Shown here one piece after another: positions 8,563 through 17,594 of a stretch of DNA of 39,576 nucleotides. Location: the NCBI GenBank assembly GCA_028876725.1, contig JAGWRB010000284.1:1-39576 (forward strand). The letters are read 5' to 3'. The stretch comes from Gemmatimonadota bacterium. Lineage in GTDB: Bacteria; Gemmatimonadota; Gemmatimonadetes; Gemmatimonadales; Gemmatimonadaceae. Position 1 is the stretch's first letter, and the number at the start of each line of letters is the position of its first letter. The notes under the pieces were generated by a model. That model searched no databases. It worked only from the letters and a program-made list of their open reading frames with translations, and was not told where the DNA came from. The position numbers were made by a program, and so were the translations under genes.

Positions 8563-10512
8563 CTACCTGCGCTGGAATTCGGGCGCGCCGAGCGCGAGCC
8601 CCACGATTTGCTGCAGTCCCGCGAGCCTCACCGGCCGCCCGAGCGCGCCGGGCCCCATCGCCGTCCGGCGCGCTGCTCCGCGCGGGCGGAATCCGCCGCG
8701 CGCCGGCCCCGCTGCATTCGACGCCGGCGCGTCGGCCATGTTAGCGAGCGAATCGCTTTGCGCTTTCTTGAGGAAGGGGTTTTCCCCGGTGAGCAGCACG
8801 TCGCGCGTGACCGACGAAACGTCGCCGCCCAGAATCGCCGTCACGACGCCGTCCACCTGTTGGGCATGTGGCAGCCCCCGCAGCGAATCGGCGTATGGCC
8901 AGTTGCGGAACGGGGCGCCCGGCAGACGGCCGCTGGCGAGCAGCAACCCGAAGTTGATGCGGTCGAGAATGGCGCCGGTGTTCATCCAGGCATCGCCGCG
9001 GTCCGGCCATCCATCGGGGGTGAGCCGGCCGAACTCGGGTTGACCGAGGAACGCGACGAGCTGGGCCAGCCGCGGCGTCGTATCGGGATACGCGTTCATC
9101 GCGCGGAGTCCGCTGGCCACGACTGCGAACGGCGTCTTCACCTTGGCGCGATACGCGGCCGTGCTGAAGAACTCGGGTGACGTCACGATGGTGCGCAGCA
9201 CTTCGCGAATGTCGCCGTCGGTGCGCAGGAACGTCTGCGCGGCGCGTTCCACCAGCGCCGGGGGCGGGCTGTCGCTCACGAAGTGCACCACGAGCTTCCG
9301 CGCGATGAAGTGCGCGGTGGCGGGGCTGCTCGCGAGAATGTCGAGCACTTTCTCGCCGTCCTCCTCGCCGCCGCCCGCGGCAATGCGGTGGCCGAGCACG
9401 ACCTTGGCGTCGGCGTCGTGCATCTGCGGCCGGAACACGAACGCCCCGGTGCGCATGTCAATGCTCCATCCGGTCAGGCAGCGCGCCACCTCGATCACGT
9501 CGTGCTGGGTGTACCCGCCGTCGACGCCCAGCGTGTGCAGTTCCATCAACTCGCGCGCGTAGTTCTCGTTGATGCCCCGCTGGTCGGCCTGGCGCAGCCG
9601 CTGAATGGCGCGGTCGCGCTGCTCCGGCGACATCCGCCGCAGTCGCGGCGGGAGCTGATCGGGCCGGGCGTGCTCGAACAGTTCGATCACGCGCCGCCGC
9701 TGGGCCGCCGGCACCACGCGTCCGTTCGCGGCGAGCGTGGCGTGGGTGCTGTCGGCCTGGCTCTCCCAATTGTCGAGGTAGAACAGCATGGCCGGGCTGT
9801 GCGCCACGGCGCCCAGCAGGTCGCGGAACTTGCCGAGGGCATGCGGACGAATCACGTCGCGATCGTAGGACACGAGAAAGTTGCGCGTCTGCCCCTTGCC
9901 CACGAACACACTGAAGTGATTCTCCCAGAAGTTGACCATCACCTCATAGAGCTGCCGGTCGCTGAGCACGGCCCGCGTAACGCGCGCGGACATCAGTTCG
10001 TTCACCGGTCCTTGCACGCGCTGCTGAAGGGCGCGCAACTCCGGATGTCGGCGCAGGTATTCGCGCCGGGCCTGCTGCTGGGACGCGTCGTCGCTTCCTT
10101 TGGTCGCGAGCTGGATCTGGCGTCGCGCCTGCAGCGCCTCGCGGTACGACGCCACGATGTCGCTGGTGGGTGTGTCGAGCAGGTGATACTGGGCGAGGGC
10201 GGAGTCGGCCACGCAATCGTCGATGCGCTCGGGGTGAAGCTGGAGGTCGATCCACCGGTCCACGCCCATGGCGCGCACGCGCTGCACGTCACCGGGGCGC
10301 GGGCCGTAGCCGAGTCGGTCGAGGACCTGCAGCACCTGTTGGTCGGGGAGCTGCTCGCGGGGCGCCGGGGCTGGGGCCACCGCAGTCGCGGCGGGGAGGG
10401 GCGACGGAGCCGGCGCGGCGGCGCCGCCGGCACATCCCGCCGCGAAGAGAGCGGACGCAACCGAACTCCAGATCGACCTGATACGGCACCGCATGGCGAA
10501 GTTCCCCCGCAT
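8563..10512 (-). CDS. DUF1800 family lipoprotein
   Basis: VLDRLGYGPRPGDV...VNFWENHFSVF...INENYARELMELHTLGVDGGYTQHDVIEVARCLTGW; lipobox-like LFAAGC. An alternative start at 10494 is possible. 12 bp upstream of the DUF1501 gene. Confidence 0.9.
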   Translation of the reverse strand: MRGNFAMRCRIRSIWSSVASALFAAGCAGGAAAPAPSPLPAATAVAPAPAPREQLPDQQVLQVLDRLGYGPRPGDVQRVRAMGVDRWIDLQLHPERIDDCVADSALAQYHLLDTPTSDIVASYREALQARRQIQLATKGSDDASQQQARREYLRRHPELRALQQRVQGPVNELMSARVTRAVLSDRQLYEVMVNFWENHFSVFVGKGQTRNFLVSYDRDVIRPHALGKFRDLLGAVAHSPAMLFYLDNWESQADSTHATLAANGRVVPAAQRRRVIELFEHARPDQLPPRLRRMSPEQRDRAIQRLRQADQRGINENYARELMELHTLGVDGGYTQHDVIEVARCLTGWSIDMRTGAFVFRPQMHDADAKVVLGHRIAAGGGEEDGEKVLDILASSPATAHFIARKLVVHFVSDSPPPALVERAAQTFLRTDGDIREVLRTIVTSPEFFSTAAYRAKVKTPFAVVASGLRAMNAYPDTTPRLAQLVAFLGQPEFGRLTPDGWPDRGDAWMNTGAILDRINFGLLLASGRLPGAPFRNWPYADSLRGLPHAQQVDGVVTAILGGDVSSVTRDVLLTGENPFLKKAQSDSLANMADAPASNAAGPARGGFRPRGAARRTAMGPGALGRPVRLAGLQQIVGLALGAPEFQRR

Positions 10513-10661
10513 GGGAATTGTGACCGTATGACGCAGCTGTTTACCCGCGCGTTAACGATTTGGACCATGAGTGTGATGGAGCCGCTTGCGGGAGGCGGCC
10601 TGGTATGCATACGGTTGGGGGCCGCGGGCCCGGGCCATTGTAACCTCCGTCACACATCTGC

Positions 10662-13600
10662 ATGCGAGAACTGCTGGACATCGTCTCGGCGACGCTGGCC
10701 GAGGCGAGCGCAACGACACGGCCGGTCTCCGTGGTGTCGATCGAACTCGATCGGCTCCAGGCGTTGCAGCAGTCGATGGGGCCGTCGGGCGCCGACGCGG
10801 TGTGCGAGCAGATCGCGCGGATGCTGCAGCGCATTCTGCGCACGGGCGACTACGTGCAGCGGGTGTCCGACGGCGAACTGGTCGTCATGCTGCTCGGCGC
10901 GGGCGCGAAGGACGCGCGCCAGGTCGCGAGTCGCATCGGGGCGGCGGTGCGCGGGCATGAGTTCGCGCCGGACACCGGGTTTCGCGGCTTCGACGCCGCG
11001 CCCCGCATCACGGTTTCGGCGGGGATTGCGTCGGCCCCCGACCACGGAGTGGAGCCCGAGGCGCTGGTGTCGGCGGCCCGGCGCGCCAAGTCGTCGGTGG
11101 TGGAGCGCGGCGGCGACGGGGTGTACGTGGCGCCGCAGCCGTCGGCCGCGCCGGCGTCGACCGTTCTGCCAGACGTGGGTCGATTCGCGGGCCGGCTGAC
11201 CGAGCGCCGGACGCTTTTCCGGTTACTCGACGAAGCGGCCGCCGGCCGGCCGCGCGTCATATCAATAGTAGGTGAGACGGGGAGCGGGACCGTGACCCTC
11301 GCGCGCCAACTGGAGCCGGAGGTGCGGCTGCTGGGCGGGTCGATACTGTACGGGCGTGGGCGCCGGATTGGAGTGCGCCAGCCGTACGGGCCGTGGGCCA
11401 GCGTCCTGCAGGGGATGCGGCGGATCGCGTCGCCGACCGAGCATGCGTGGCACGAGCTGCCGAAGCTCGTGCCGGCCATGGCGCACGAAGGGCGGGAGCG
11501 TCCGGGCACGAAGTACCGCCTGATGCAGGAGATCGCGGAGTTCCTGCGCGCGGCCGCCTCGAAGTGGCCGCTCGTGCTCGTGCTCGACGAGATGCAGTGG
11601 GCCGACGAGGCGTCGTGGGACACGCTGGACCACCTCGTGGATCAGCTCACCGACGAGCAGCTGATGATCTGCCTCACCATGCGCACGGGCGTGGAGTTCA
11701 CCGCGGCCGCTGAGCGGCGGACCGCGCTCGGCCGGTTCGCGGGCTATCAGGAAATTCAGCTGTCCCAGCTCACCCGCGACGAGGTGAAGCGGTGGCTCGA
11801 GGCGGCGCTCGACCATCAGGAAGTCGCGCGCGAGTTCCTGGCGTTCGTGTACCGCCAGACCGAGGGGAACCCGTTTCTGCTCACGCAGCTGCTGCGCTGT
11901 CTGGTGGACGAACGCATGCTGTGGCACGACGGCGAGCGATGGGACTGGAAGCCGGTGTCGGAAATGCGGTTGCCGTCGGGCATCGAGGGCGTGGTGTCGT
12001 GCCGGCTCGGGCGGTTCACCGACGCCACGCGCGCGGTGCTCGCGAGCGCGGCGGTGATTGGACGCGAGTTCGAGGTTCCGCTGCTCGAAGCGGCGGGCGC
12101 GGGCAGCGCACGGGCCGTGGAGGTGGCCATCGACGACGCGATGGCCGCCGGCGTGCTCCAGTACACCTACGAACGGCGGCGGAAAGCGTACCTCTTTGCC
12201 CATGAGTCGATTGCCGACGCCCTCGTGCGCTCCCTGCCCGCGGAGCAGTTCCGGCAGCAGCACGAGCGTGTGGCGCGCGCGCTGGAGGCGCGTGGCGAGG
12301 GCACCGTGATCGAGGTCGCGCAGCACTATGACTCGGCCGAGGCAGCGCCAGCGGCGTATCGGACGGCGCTCGTGGCGGCGACTGAGGCCGAGGGGCTGTA
12401 CGCGCTGCCCACGGCGAAGGAGCTGTTGCAGGCCGCCGCCCGGAACGCCACCACACCGGGCGAGTTGGCGGAGGCGCGAGTGCGGCTCGCGCAGATTGCG
12501 GACGCGCTGGGCCGCTACGATGAAGAAGAGGAGTTGTGCGATCTTGCCATCGATTGGTACGCCGGTCAGGGCGACGACCGTCGAACACTGACCCTGCGGC
12601 GCATGCGGGAGCGGGCGCGGCAGGAGCTTGGTCAGCCGGCGCGCCGCTCGCTCGAGGCGCTGCGCGCGCTGGACGAGGAGGCGACGCGCCTTGGCTTCGA
12701 CGAGGAGCGGGTGGCCGTGCTCACGCTGCTGTCGCAGATCCACGGCCGGCTGGGTGAGTCGCGCGAGGCGGCCCGGATCGCCAACGAGTGCGTGGCGATG
12801 GCGGAGCGCATCGGCGACCCGCTGCTGCTCGCCGAGGCGCTCACGCGATTCGGCACGACCATCGAGACGGAATCGCCCAAGCGAGCGCGGGAGTGCTACG
12901 AGCGCGCGTTGGGGCTGGCCCGTCAGGCGGGGGACATTCGGGCCCAGGTGCGTTGTTACAACAATCTGGGGCTCGTGCTGCAGGCCGAGAGCGAGATCGA
13001 GGCGGCTCGGGAGTCGCTGACCACGGCCATCGCCCTCGCGCGCGCGGCGGGGGTGGCCGATCTCTGGGCGGCGGCGGCGCTCAACTTCGGGCTCATCATT
13101 CACAAGCTGGGCGACTACGAGCGCGCTCGCGCCGCGTTCAGCGAGGCGTTCGAGCTGTCGGCGTCGCTGAAGAACACCGAATACCAGCTCCACGCCCTGT
13201 TCAACATGGCGCACACCGAGCGCGAGCGGGGCGAATACGCCCGGGCGCGCGAGCTCTACGAGTCGACCACCTCACTGGCGCAGCGCATCGGCCAGTCGAA
13301 CGTGGAGATCGTGGCCCGGGCGGGCGAGGGCCTGTGTCTCCTGGCGCTGCAGCGGCTGGACGAGGCGCGCCGTCCGCTGGCGGAAGCCGAGAGCCGGATG
13401 ACCATGCGGAGCGAATGGTTCACGGGGCGGGAACTCGTGGAATCGCTGCGGGTGCTGGTGGCGGCGGCCGAGCAACGGGGCACCGACGCGCTGGAGCAGT
13501 TCGAGGCGGCGCGTGCGCTGAGCGACTCCGCCGACGTCTATGGCGCGGCGTGGCTCACGGCGGCGTGCGCGCGGGCGCTGTTCGCCATCGACCCGGGGGT

Positions 13601-13697
13601 GGCCCGCGCGGCCGTGGAGCGGTATGCGGCGCGTGTGGCGCGGCTGGGGTTCACGGGGATCGCGGTGCAGTTCCGGGAACTCGAACGCCGCGGGTGA
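10662..13697 (+). CDS. GGDEF-like / AAA ATPase / TPR multidomain signalling protein
   Basis: N-terminus resembles a nucleotide cyclase (VSIELDRLQ...QRVSDGELVVMLLGA...ITVSAGIA); ATPase core VISIVGETGSGTVTLARQL and LVLVLDEMQWADEASWDTLDHL; C-terminal TPR array. Confidence 0.85.
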   Translation: MRELLDIVSATLAEASATTRPVSVVSIELDRLQALQQSMGPSGADAVCEQIARMLQRILRTGDYVQRVSDGELVVMLLGAGAKDARQVASRIGAAVRGHEFAPDTGFRGFDAAPRITVSAGIASAPDHGVEPEALVSAARRAKSSVVERGGDGVYVAPQPSAAPASTVLPDVGRFAGRLTERRTLFRLLDEAAAGRPRVISIVGETGSGTVTLARQLEPEVRLLGGSILYGRGRRIGVRQPYGPWASVLQGMRRIASPTEHAWHELPKLVPAMAHEGRERPGTKYRLMQEIAEFLRAAASKWPLVLVLDEMQWADEASWDTLDHLVDQLTDEQLMICLTMRTGVEFTAAAERRTALGRFAGYQEIQLSQLTRDEVKRWLEAALDHQEVAREFLAFVYRQTEGNPFLLTQLLRCLVDERMLWHDGERWDWKPVSEMRLPSGIEGVVSCRLGRFTDATRAVLASAAVIGREFEVPLLEAAGAGSARAVEVAIDDAMAAGVLQYTYERRRKAYLFAHESIADALVRSLPAEQFRQQHERVARALEARGEGTVIEVAQHYDSAEAAPAAYRTALVAATEAEGLYALPTAKELLQAAARNATTPGELAEARVRLAQIADALGRYDEEEELCDLAIDWYAGQGDDRRTLTLRRMRERARQELGQPARRSLEALRALDEEATRLGFDEERVAVLTLLSQIHGRLGESREAARIANECVAMAERIGDPLLLAEALTRFGTTIETESPKRARECYERALGLARQAGDIRAQVRCYNNLGLVLQAESEIEAARESLTTAIALARAAGVADLWAAAALNFGLIIHKLGDYERARAAFSEAFELSASLKNTEYQLHALFNMAHTERERGEYARARELYESTTSLAQRIGQSNVEIVARAGEGLCLLALQRLDEARRPLAEAESRMTMRSEWFTGRELVESLRVLVAAAEQRGTDALEQFEAARALSDSADVYGAAWLTAACARALFAIDPGVARAAVERYAARVARLGFTGIAVQFRELERRG

Positions 13698-13963
13698 CGT
13701 GGATCACGCCGGGTGCGCCCCGGCCCGTCAGATGACCGTCTCGTGATGCGTGTCACGCGCCGGCGCGAAATCGAATCGCACCAAGTCCTGCCGTGACGTG
13801 ACCGGTTCGCGCGTCGGTGAGTTGGAAGGGCAAGAGCGTCTGTCGGCGGCGCGCCCGCACGGAACCAACCCGTCGATATGCGTGTTTGTATGAGTAAGCG
13901 GGCGTCGGCCCGGGTCCGGCCTGAAACCTGGCGCGGCCGCCGCACGTTGAAGGGAGCAAGGCG

Positions 13964-14011
13964 ATGGTTCGGCCGTTCTTGAACAGGAGGGGGTTATGGA
14001 TGTCCTCGTGA
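13964..14011 (+). CDS. Possible 15-aa leader ORF overlapping the next gene's start
   Basis: ATG at 13964 preceded by AAGGGAG; MVRPFLNRRGLWMSS* ends 16 nt inside the 13996 gene. Confidence 0.2.
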   Translation: MVRPFLNRRGLWMSS

Positions 14012-14544
14012 TGCTCGAGGAGAACCCCGACCAGTCGCCGGTGCTCGCGCACGTGAACTCCGTTCCGGCGCCGCTCGATTCCGAGCGGCCCTCCCGGGAC
14101 ATCGTCACGCTGTATGGCGATCCCAGCACGGAGTCCGTGGCGTTGGCGTTGGCGGCGGCGGTGGAGTGCCACCGGTCGGGGGATGGGGAGGCGGCAGGGA
14201 GTCTGGAGTCCATTCGCCACGTGGGCGTATGGGCGGAACGCGGCGCCGTGGGAGACGCGGCGTGGCGGGACAGCTCCGGCCAGCTGGTGACGCGCGATCT
14301 GGAGATCCCGTTGGAGATCCTGCACGCGACGGCCACCGAGCTGATGCGGGAATTCGGCCAGGTGATCGGCCGGCTCGTAGCCGGGTTGTCCATGCCCGAT
14401 TGGCCCGAAGGGGCCCGGCGGGCAATCACGGTGTCACTGGGGCCGGTATTCGGGCTCACGGCACCGGTACTCAAACCGTTGGAGTCGGTGCTGGAACGTT
14501 GGCGGGAAGCAGACAGTCTGGCCTTTGACTACGAGGGAGAGTAA
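13996..14544 (+). CDS. Hypothetical protein, 182 aa
   Basis: ATG preceded by AGGAGGGGG; no recognisable domain; followed by a strong terminator. Confidence 0.6.
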   Translation: MDVLVMLEENPDQSPVLAHVNSVPAPLDSERPSRDIVTLYGDPSTESVALALAAAVECHRSGDGEAAGSLESIRHVGVWAERGAVGDAAWRDSSGQLVTRDLEIPLEILHATATELMREFGQVIGRLVAGLSMPDWPEGARRAITVSLGPVFGLTAPVLKPLESVLERWREADSLAFDYEGE

Positions 14545-14575
14545 GACGACTTCTGATTCGTCCGAGCAGGAGCTT

Positions 14576-14612
14576 CCGGGGGGCGCACACGCGCCCCCCG
14601 GTCGCGTTTTGG
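14576..14612 (+). terminator. Rho-independent terminator
   Basis: CCGGGGGGCGC-acac-GCGCCCCCCGG followed by TCGCGTTTT. Confidence 0.75.
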
Positions 14613-14684
14613 GGGGTCGTCTGACGGCACCTTGACGAACCCCCAACCCATTGGCCACGCTTCTTGAATCGAGGATCACCTATC

Positions 14685-14951
14685 GTGCCAAGGCAGTCCA
14701 TCCGCACCACCCCTCGCCGCCCCTCAGGCGGCGAGCGCGTCTTCACCGACGCGCTCGGCCGCACGTGGAGCGCGACGTACGTGAAAGGGGAGGCCGACGG
14801 CAACAGCGCCGTGGTCTTCACCTGCGTCAGTGAGGTGCGGCAGTCAGGCCGCGCGATCGCCGTGGAGTTGCCCGGCAGCGTCGGCGACGTCGAGGAAGAA
14901 ACCCTTCGCGCCTGGCTGTCGGTCGCGCCGCGCATCGGCACGCTCACCTGA
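14685..14951 (+). CDS. Hypothetical protein, about 88 aa
   Basis: GTG start after a GAGGA-type ribosome site: MPRQSIRTTPRRPSGGERVFTDALGRTWSATYVKGEADGN...; directly upstream of the EF-G paralog. Confidence 0.55.
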   Translation: MPRQSIRTTPRRPSGGERVFTDALGRTWSATYVKGEADGNSAVVFTCVSEVRQSGRAIAVELPGSVGDVEEETLRAWLSVAPRIGTLT

Positions 14952-14969
14952 GCTGATGAGGATCGACAG

Positions 14970-17072
14970 ATGCCAGAATATCGCGGGTCGGAGATCCGGA
15001 ACGTCGCGGTAGTGGGACACGGGGCGAGCGGCAAGACCAGCCTGGTCGATGCGCTCGCCTTCGTGTCTGGATCCAGCAAGCGCCACGGATCGATAAAAGA
15101 CGGGACCGCGCTCACCGACTACACCCCCGAAGAAACCGAACGCGGATACTCCATCAACCTCGGCTGCGCCTACGCCGAGTGGACCGGCACCAAGATCAAT
15201 CTCATCGACACCCCGGGATTCCTGGACTTTCAGGGGGACGCCGTGGCGGGACTGGCAGCCGCCGACGGCGCGCTGTGCGTGGTCAGCGCGACCGCGGGCG
15301 TCGAGGTCGGCACCGAACGGATGTTCCGCGAGGCGGTCCGGCGGCGCGACCCGGTGCTGTTCGTCGCCTCCATGATGGACAAGGAGAACGCCAGCTTCGA
15401 TCGCGTGTTCGAACAGATCCGCGAGCGGCTCACCGCCAAGGTGATCCCGGTCGAGGTGCCAATCGGCGAAGGACCCGATTTCCACGGCATCCTGAACCTG
15501 TTCACGAAGAAGGCCCACCTGTACAAGCGGGGGGCCAAGACCGGCGACTACGACGAGGTCGACATCCCGGCCGAGCTGCAGCCGGTGTTCGACAAGTACT
15601 ATCAGCAGCTCATCGAAACCATCGCCGCCACCGACGACGACCTCCTCGAGCGCTATCTGGAGGGGGGCGAGATCAGCCGCGACGACGCGCTGAAGGCCAT
15701 GAAGGAGGCCATGAAGCAGATGGAGCTCTTCCCGCTCTTCTGCGTGTCCAGCGACCTCATGTACGGCACGCAGGCGGTGATGAGCACGGTGGTGGCGCTG
15801 ATGCCCAGCGCCTGGGAGATGGAAGAGTTGCACGCGTTCAAGGGGGCCGAGGGCGACCACACGGTCGAGATCCACGCCAACGACGACGCGCCGTTCGCTG
15901 CCCAGGTGTTCAAGACGATGTCGGAGCCGCACGTGGGCGAGGTGAGCTTCTTCCGCATCTTCTCGGGCAAGGTCGAGGCGGGTGCCGAGGTGTTCAATGC
16001 CACGCGCGATGGCGTGGAGAAGCTCGGTCACCTGTCCATCGCCCAGGGCAAGGAGCGCACCGAGGTACCGGCCCTGTTTGCCGGCGACATCGGGTGCGTG
16101 GCCAAGCTGCGGAACACCCACACCAACGACACGCTCTCCACGCGCCAGCACCCGGTGCGCCTGCCGCAGATCGAGTTTCCCGAGGGCGCGCTCCAGATGG
16201 CGGTGCACGCGGCAGCGCGCGGCGAGGAAGAGAAGCTGCAGGCCGGCCTGCACCGCCTGCACGATGAAGACCCCACCTTCGAGATGCACTACAATGCCGA
16301 GACGCACGAGACGCTGGTGTCGGGGCTCGGCGAGCGGCACCTCGAAGTGACGCTGGGGAAGCTGAAGCGGAAGTACGGAGTCGACGCCGAGCTCACCAAG
16401 CCGAGCATCGCGTACCGCGAGACGCTGCGCGGAACCGGCGAGGGGCAGGGGCGGCACAAGAAGCAGAGCGGCGGCCGCGGGCAGTTTGGCGACTGCTGGG
16501 TGCGGTTCGCGCCGCTGCCGCGCGGCGGGGGCTATGAGTTCGTCGACAAGATCGTGGGCGGCTCGATTCCCAGCAAGTTCATTCCGGCGGTGGACAAGGG
16601 GATTCAGGAGGCCGCGGTGCGCGGCGTACTGGCCGGATATCCGCTGGTCGACTTCAAGGTGGAGTTGTACGACGGATCGTTCCACACGGTGGATTCGAAC
16701 GAAATGTCATTCAAGATGGCGGGCATCCTGGCGTTCAAGGCCGTGGCGCCCAAGTGCAAGCCGGTGCTGCTCGAGCCGCTGGACGAGCTCGAGATCGTGA
16801 CGCCCGACGAATACATGGGCGACGTGCTCGGCGACCTGTCGTCGAGGCGCGGGCACATCCTCGGCACCGATGCGGGCGCCGAGGGGACGCGCGTGCGCGC
16901 CGTGATTCCGCAGGCGGAGCTGCACATGTATGCCAGCGCCCTGCAATCGATGACGCAGGGGCGCGCGGTGTTCACGCGCCGGTTCCGCGGGTACGAGGAG
17001 ATGCCGCCCGACGCCGCCCAGCGGGTGATCGCCGAGTCGGCCAAGGACCACGAAGAGGTGCTGGCGCACTAA
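14970..17072 (+). CDS. Elongation factor G paralog (EF-G-2-like)
   Basis: G1 GHGASGKTSL, G3 DTPGFLDF, domain IV QGRHKKQSGGRGQFGDCWVRFAP, VDSNEMSFKMAGILAFK, C-terminal GDVLGDLSSRRGHILG. Confidence 0.9.
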   Translation: MPEYRGSEIRNVAVVGHGASGKTSLVDALAFVSGSSKRHGSIKDGTALTDYTPEETERGYSINLGCAYAEWTGTKINLIDTPGFLDFQGDAVAGLAAADGALCVVSATAGVEVGTERMFREAVRRRDPVLFVASMMDKENASFDRVFEQIRERLTAKVIPVEVPIGEGPDFHGILNLFTKKAHLYKRGAKTGDYDEVDIPAELQPVFDKYYQQLIETIAATDDDLLERYLEGGEISRDDALKAMKEAMKQMELFPLFCVSSDLMYGTQAVMSTVVALMPSAWEMEELHAFKGAEGDHTVEIHANDDAPFAAQVFKTMSEPHVGEVSFFRIFSGKVEAGAEVFNATRDGVEKLGHLSIAQGKERTEVPALFAGDIGCVAKLRNTHTNDTLSTRQHPVRLPQIEFPEGALQMAVHAAARGEEEKLQAGLHRLHDEDPTFEMHYNAETHETLVSGLGERHLEVTLGKLKRKYGVDAELTKPSIAYRETLRGTGEGQGRHKKQSGGRGQFGDCWVRFAPLPRGGGYEFVDKIVGGSIPSKFIPAVDKGIQEAAVRGVLAGYPLVDFKVELYDGSFHTVDSNEMSFKMAGILAFKAVAPKCKPVLLEPLDELEIVTPDEYMGDVLGDLSSRRGHILGTDAGAEGTRVRAVIPQAELHMYASALQSMTQGRAVFTRRFRGYEEMPPDAAQRVIAESAKDHEEVLAH

Positions 17073-17104
17073 CGCGCCCGCGCCCTCAACCAGGAGCACA
17101 CCTG

Positions 17105-17509
17105 ATGAGAATGTCTTCCCTTCGCACCCTGCTGGCCGCGGTGGCGCTCACCGCGTGCGCGAGCGGCGGCGCGGCCGCCCCAACCAGCGGCGGCATGGCC
17201 CGCGATCCCAACGTCATCACGGCGGCGGAGCTGGCCAACGAAAATTCGCCGTCGGTCTACGACGCGATCCAGCACCTTCGCCCGGAGATGCTCCGCCCGC
17301 GGCTCGCCAACTCGTCGAGCTCCATCAACTCGCCGGGCGACTACGCCGTGAAGGTGTATCTGGACGGTCAGCAAGTCGGGACCATTTCGGATCTGCGCTC
17401 GATTTCGACGTCGACGATCAAGGAAATTCGCTACCTCAGTCCGGCGCAGGCCCAGCAGCGCTTCGGGTCGGGTGTGCCGGGCGGCGCCATCGTCCTGACG
17501 TCGCGTTGA
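17105..17509 (+). CDS. Small lipoprotein with TonB-receptor-plug-like domain
   Basis: Lipobox LTAC; then VKVYLDGQQVGTISDLRSISTSTIKEIRYLSPAQAQQRFGSGVPGGAIVLTSR, similar in pattern to plug domains. Confidence 0.65.
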   Translation: MRMSSLRTLLAAVALTACASGGAAAPTSGGMARDPNVITAAELANENSPSVYDAIQHLRPEMLRPRLANSSSSINSPGDYAVKVYLDGQQVGTISDLRSISTSTIKEIRYLSPAQAQQRFGSGVPGGAIVLTSR

Positions 17510-17538
17510 GCCGGCGGCCGGCGCCCGACCGCCGGAAA

Positions 17539-17583
17539 CGACACGGGGCGCCGCTCGCTGAATGCGAGCGGCGCCCCGTGTCG
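17539..17583. terminator. Bidirectional hairpin between convergent genes
   Basis: Perfect 20-bp inverted repeat CGACACGGGGCGCCGCTCGC-tgaat-GCGAGCGGCGCCCCGTGTCG. Confidence 0.75.
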
Positions 17584-17594
17584 CGTGGGCCGGA

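Noticed and set aside
7477-11199. Long plus-strand ORFs (567 and 638 aa) opposite DUF1501/DUF1800
   Set aside because: Compositionally biased antisense frames; true genes are on the minus strand.
11262-16685. Long minus-strand ORFs (650 and 613 aa) opposite the GGDEF/AAA/TPR and EF-G genes
   Set aside because: Antisense shadow frames without recognisable motifs.
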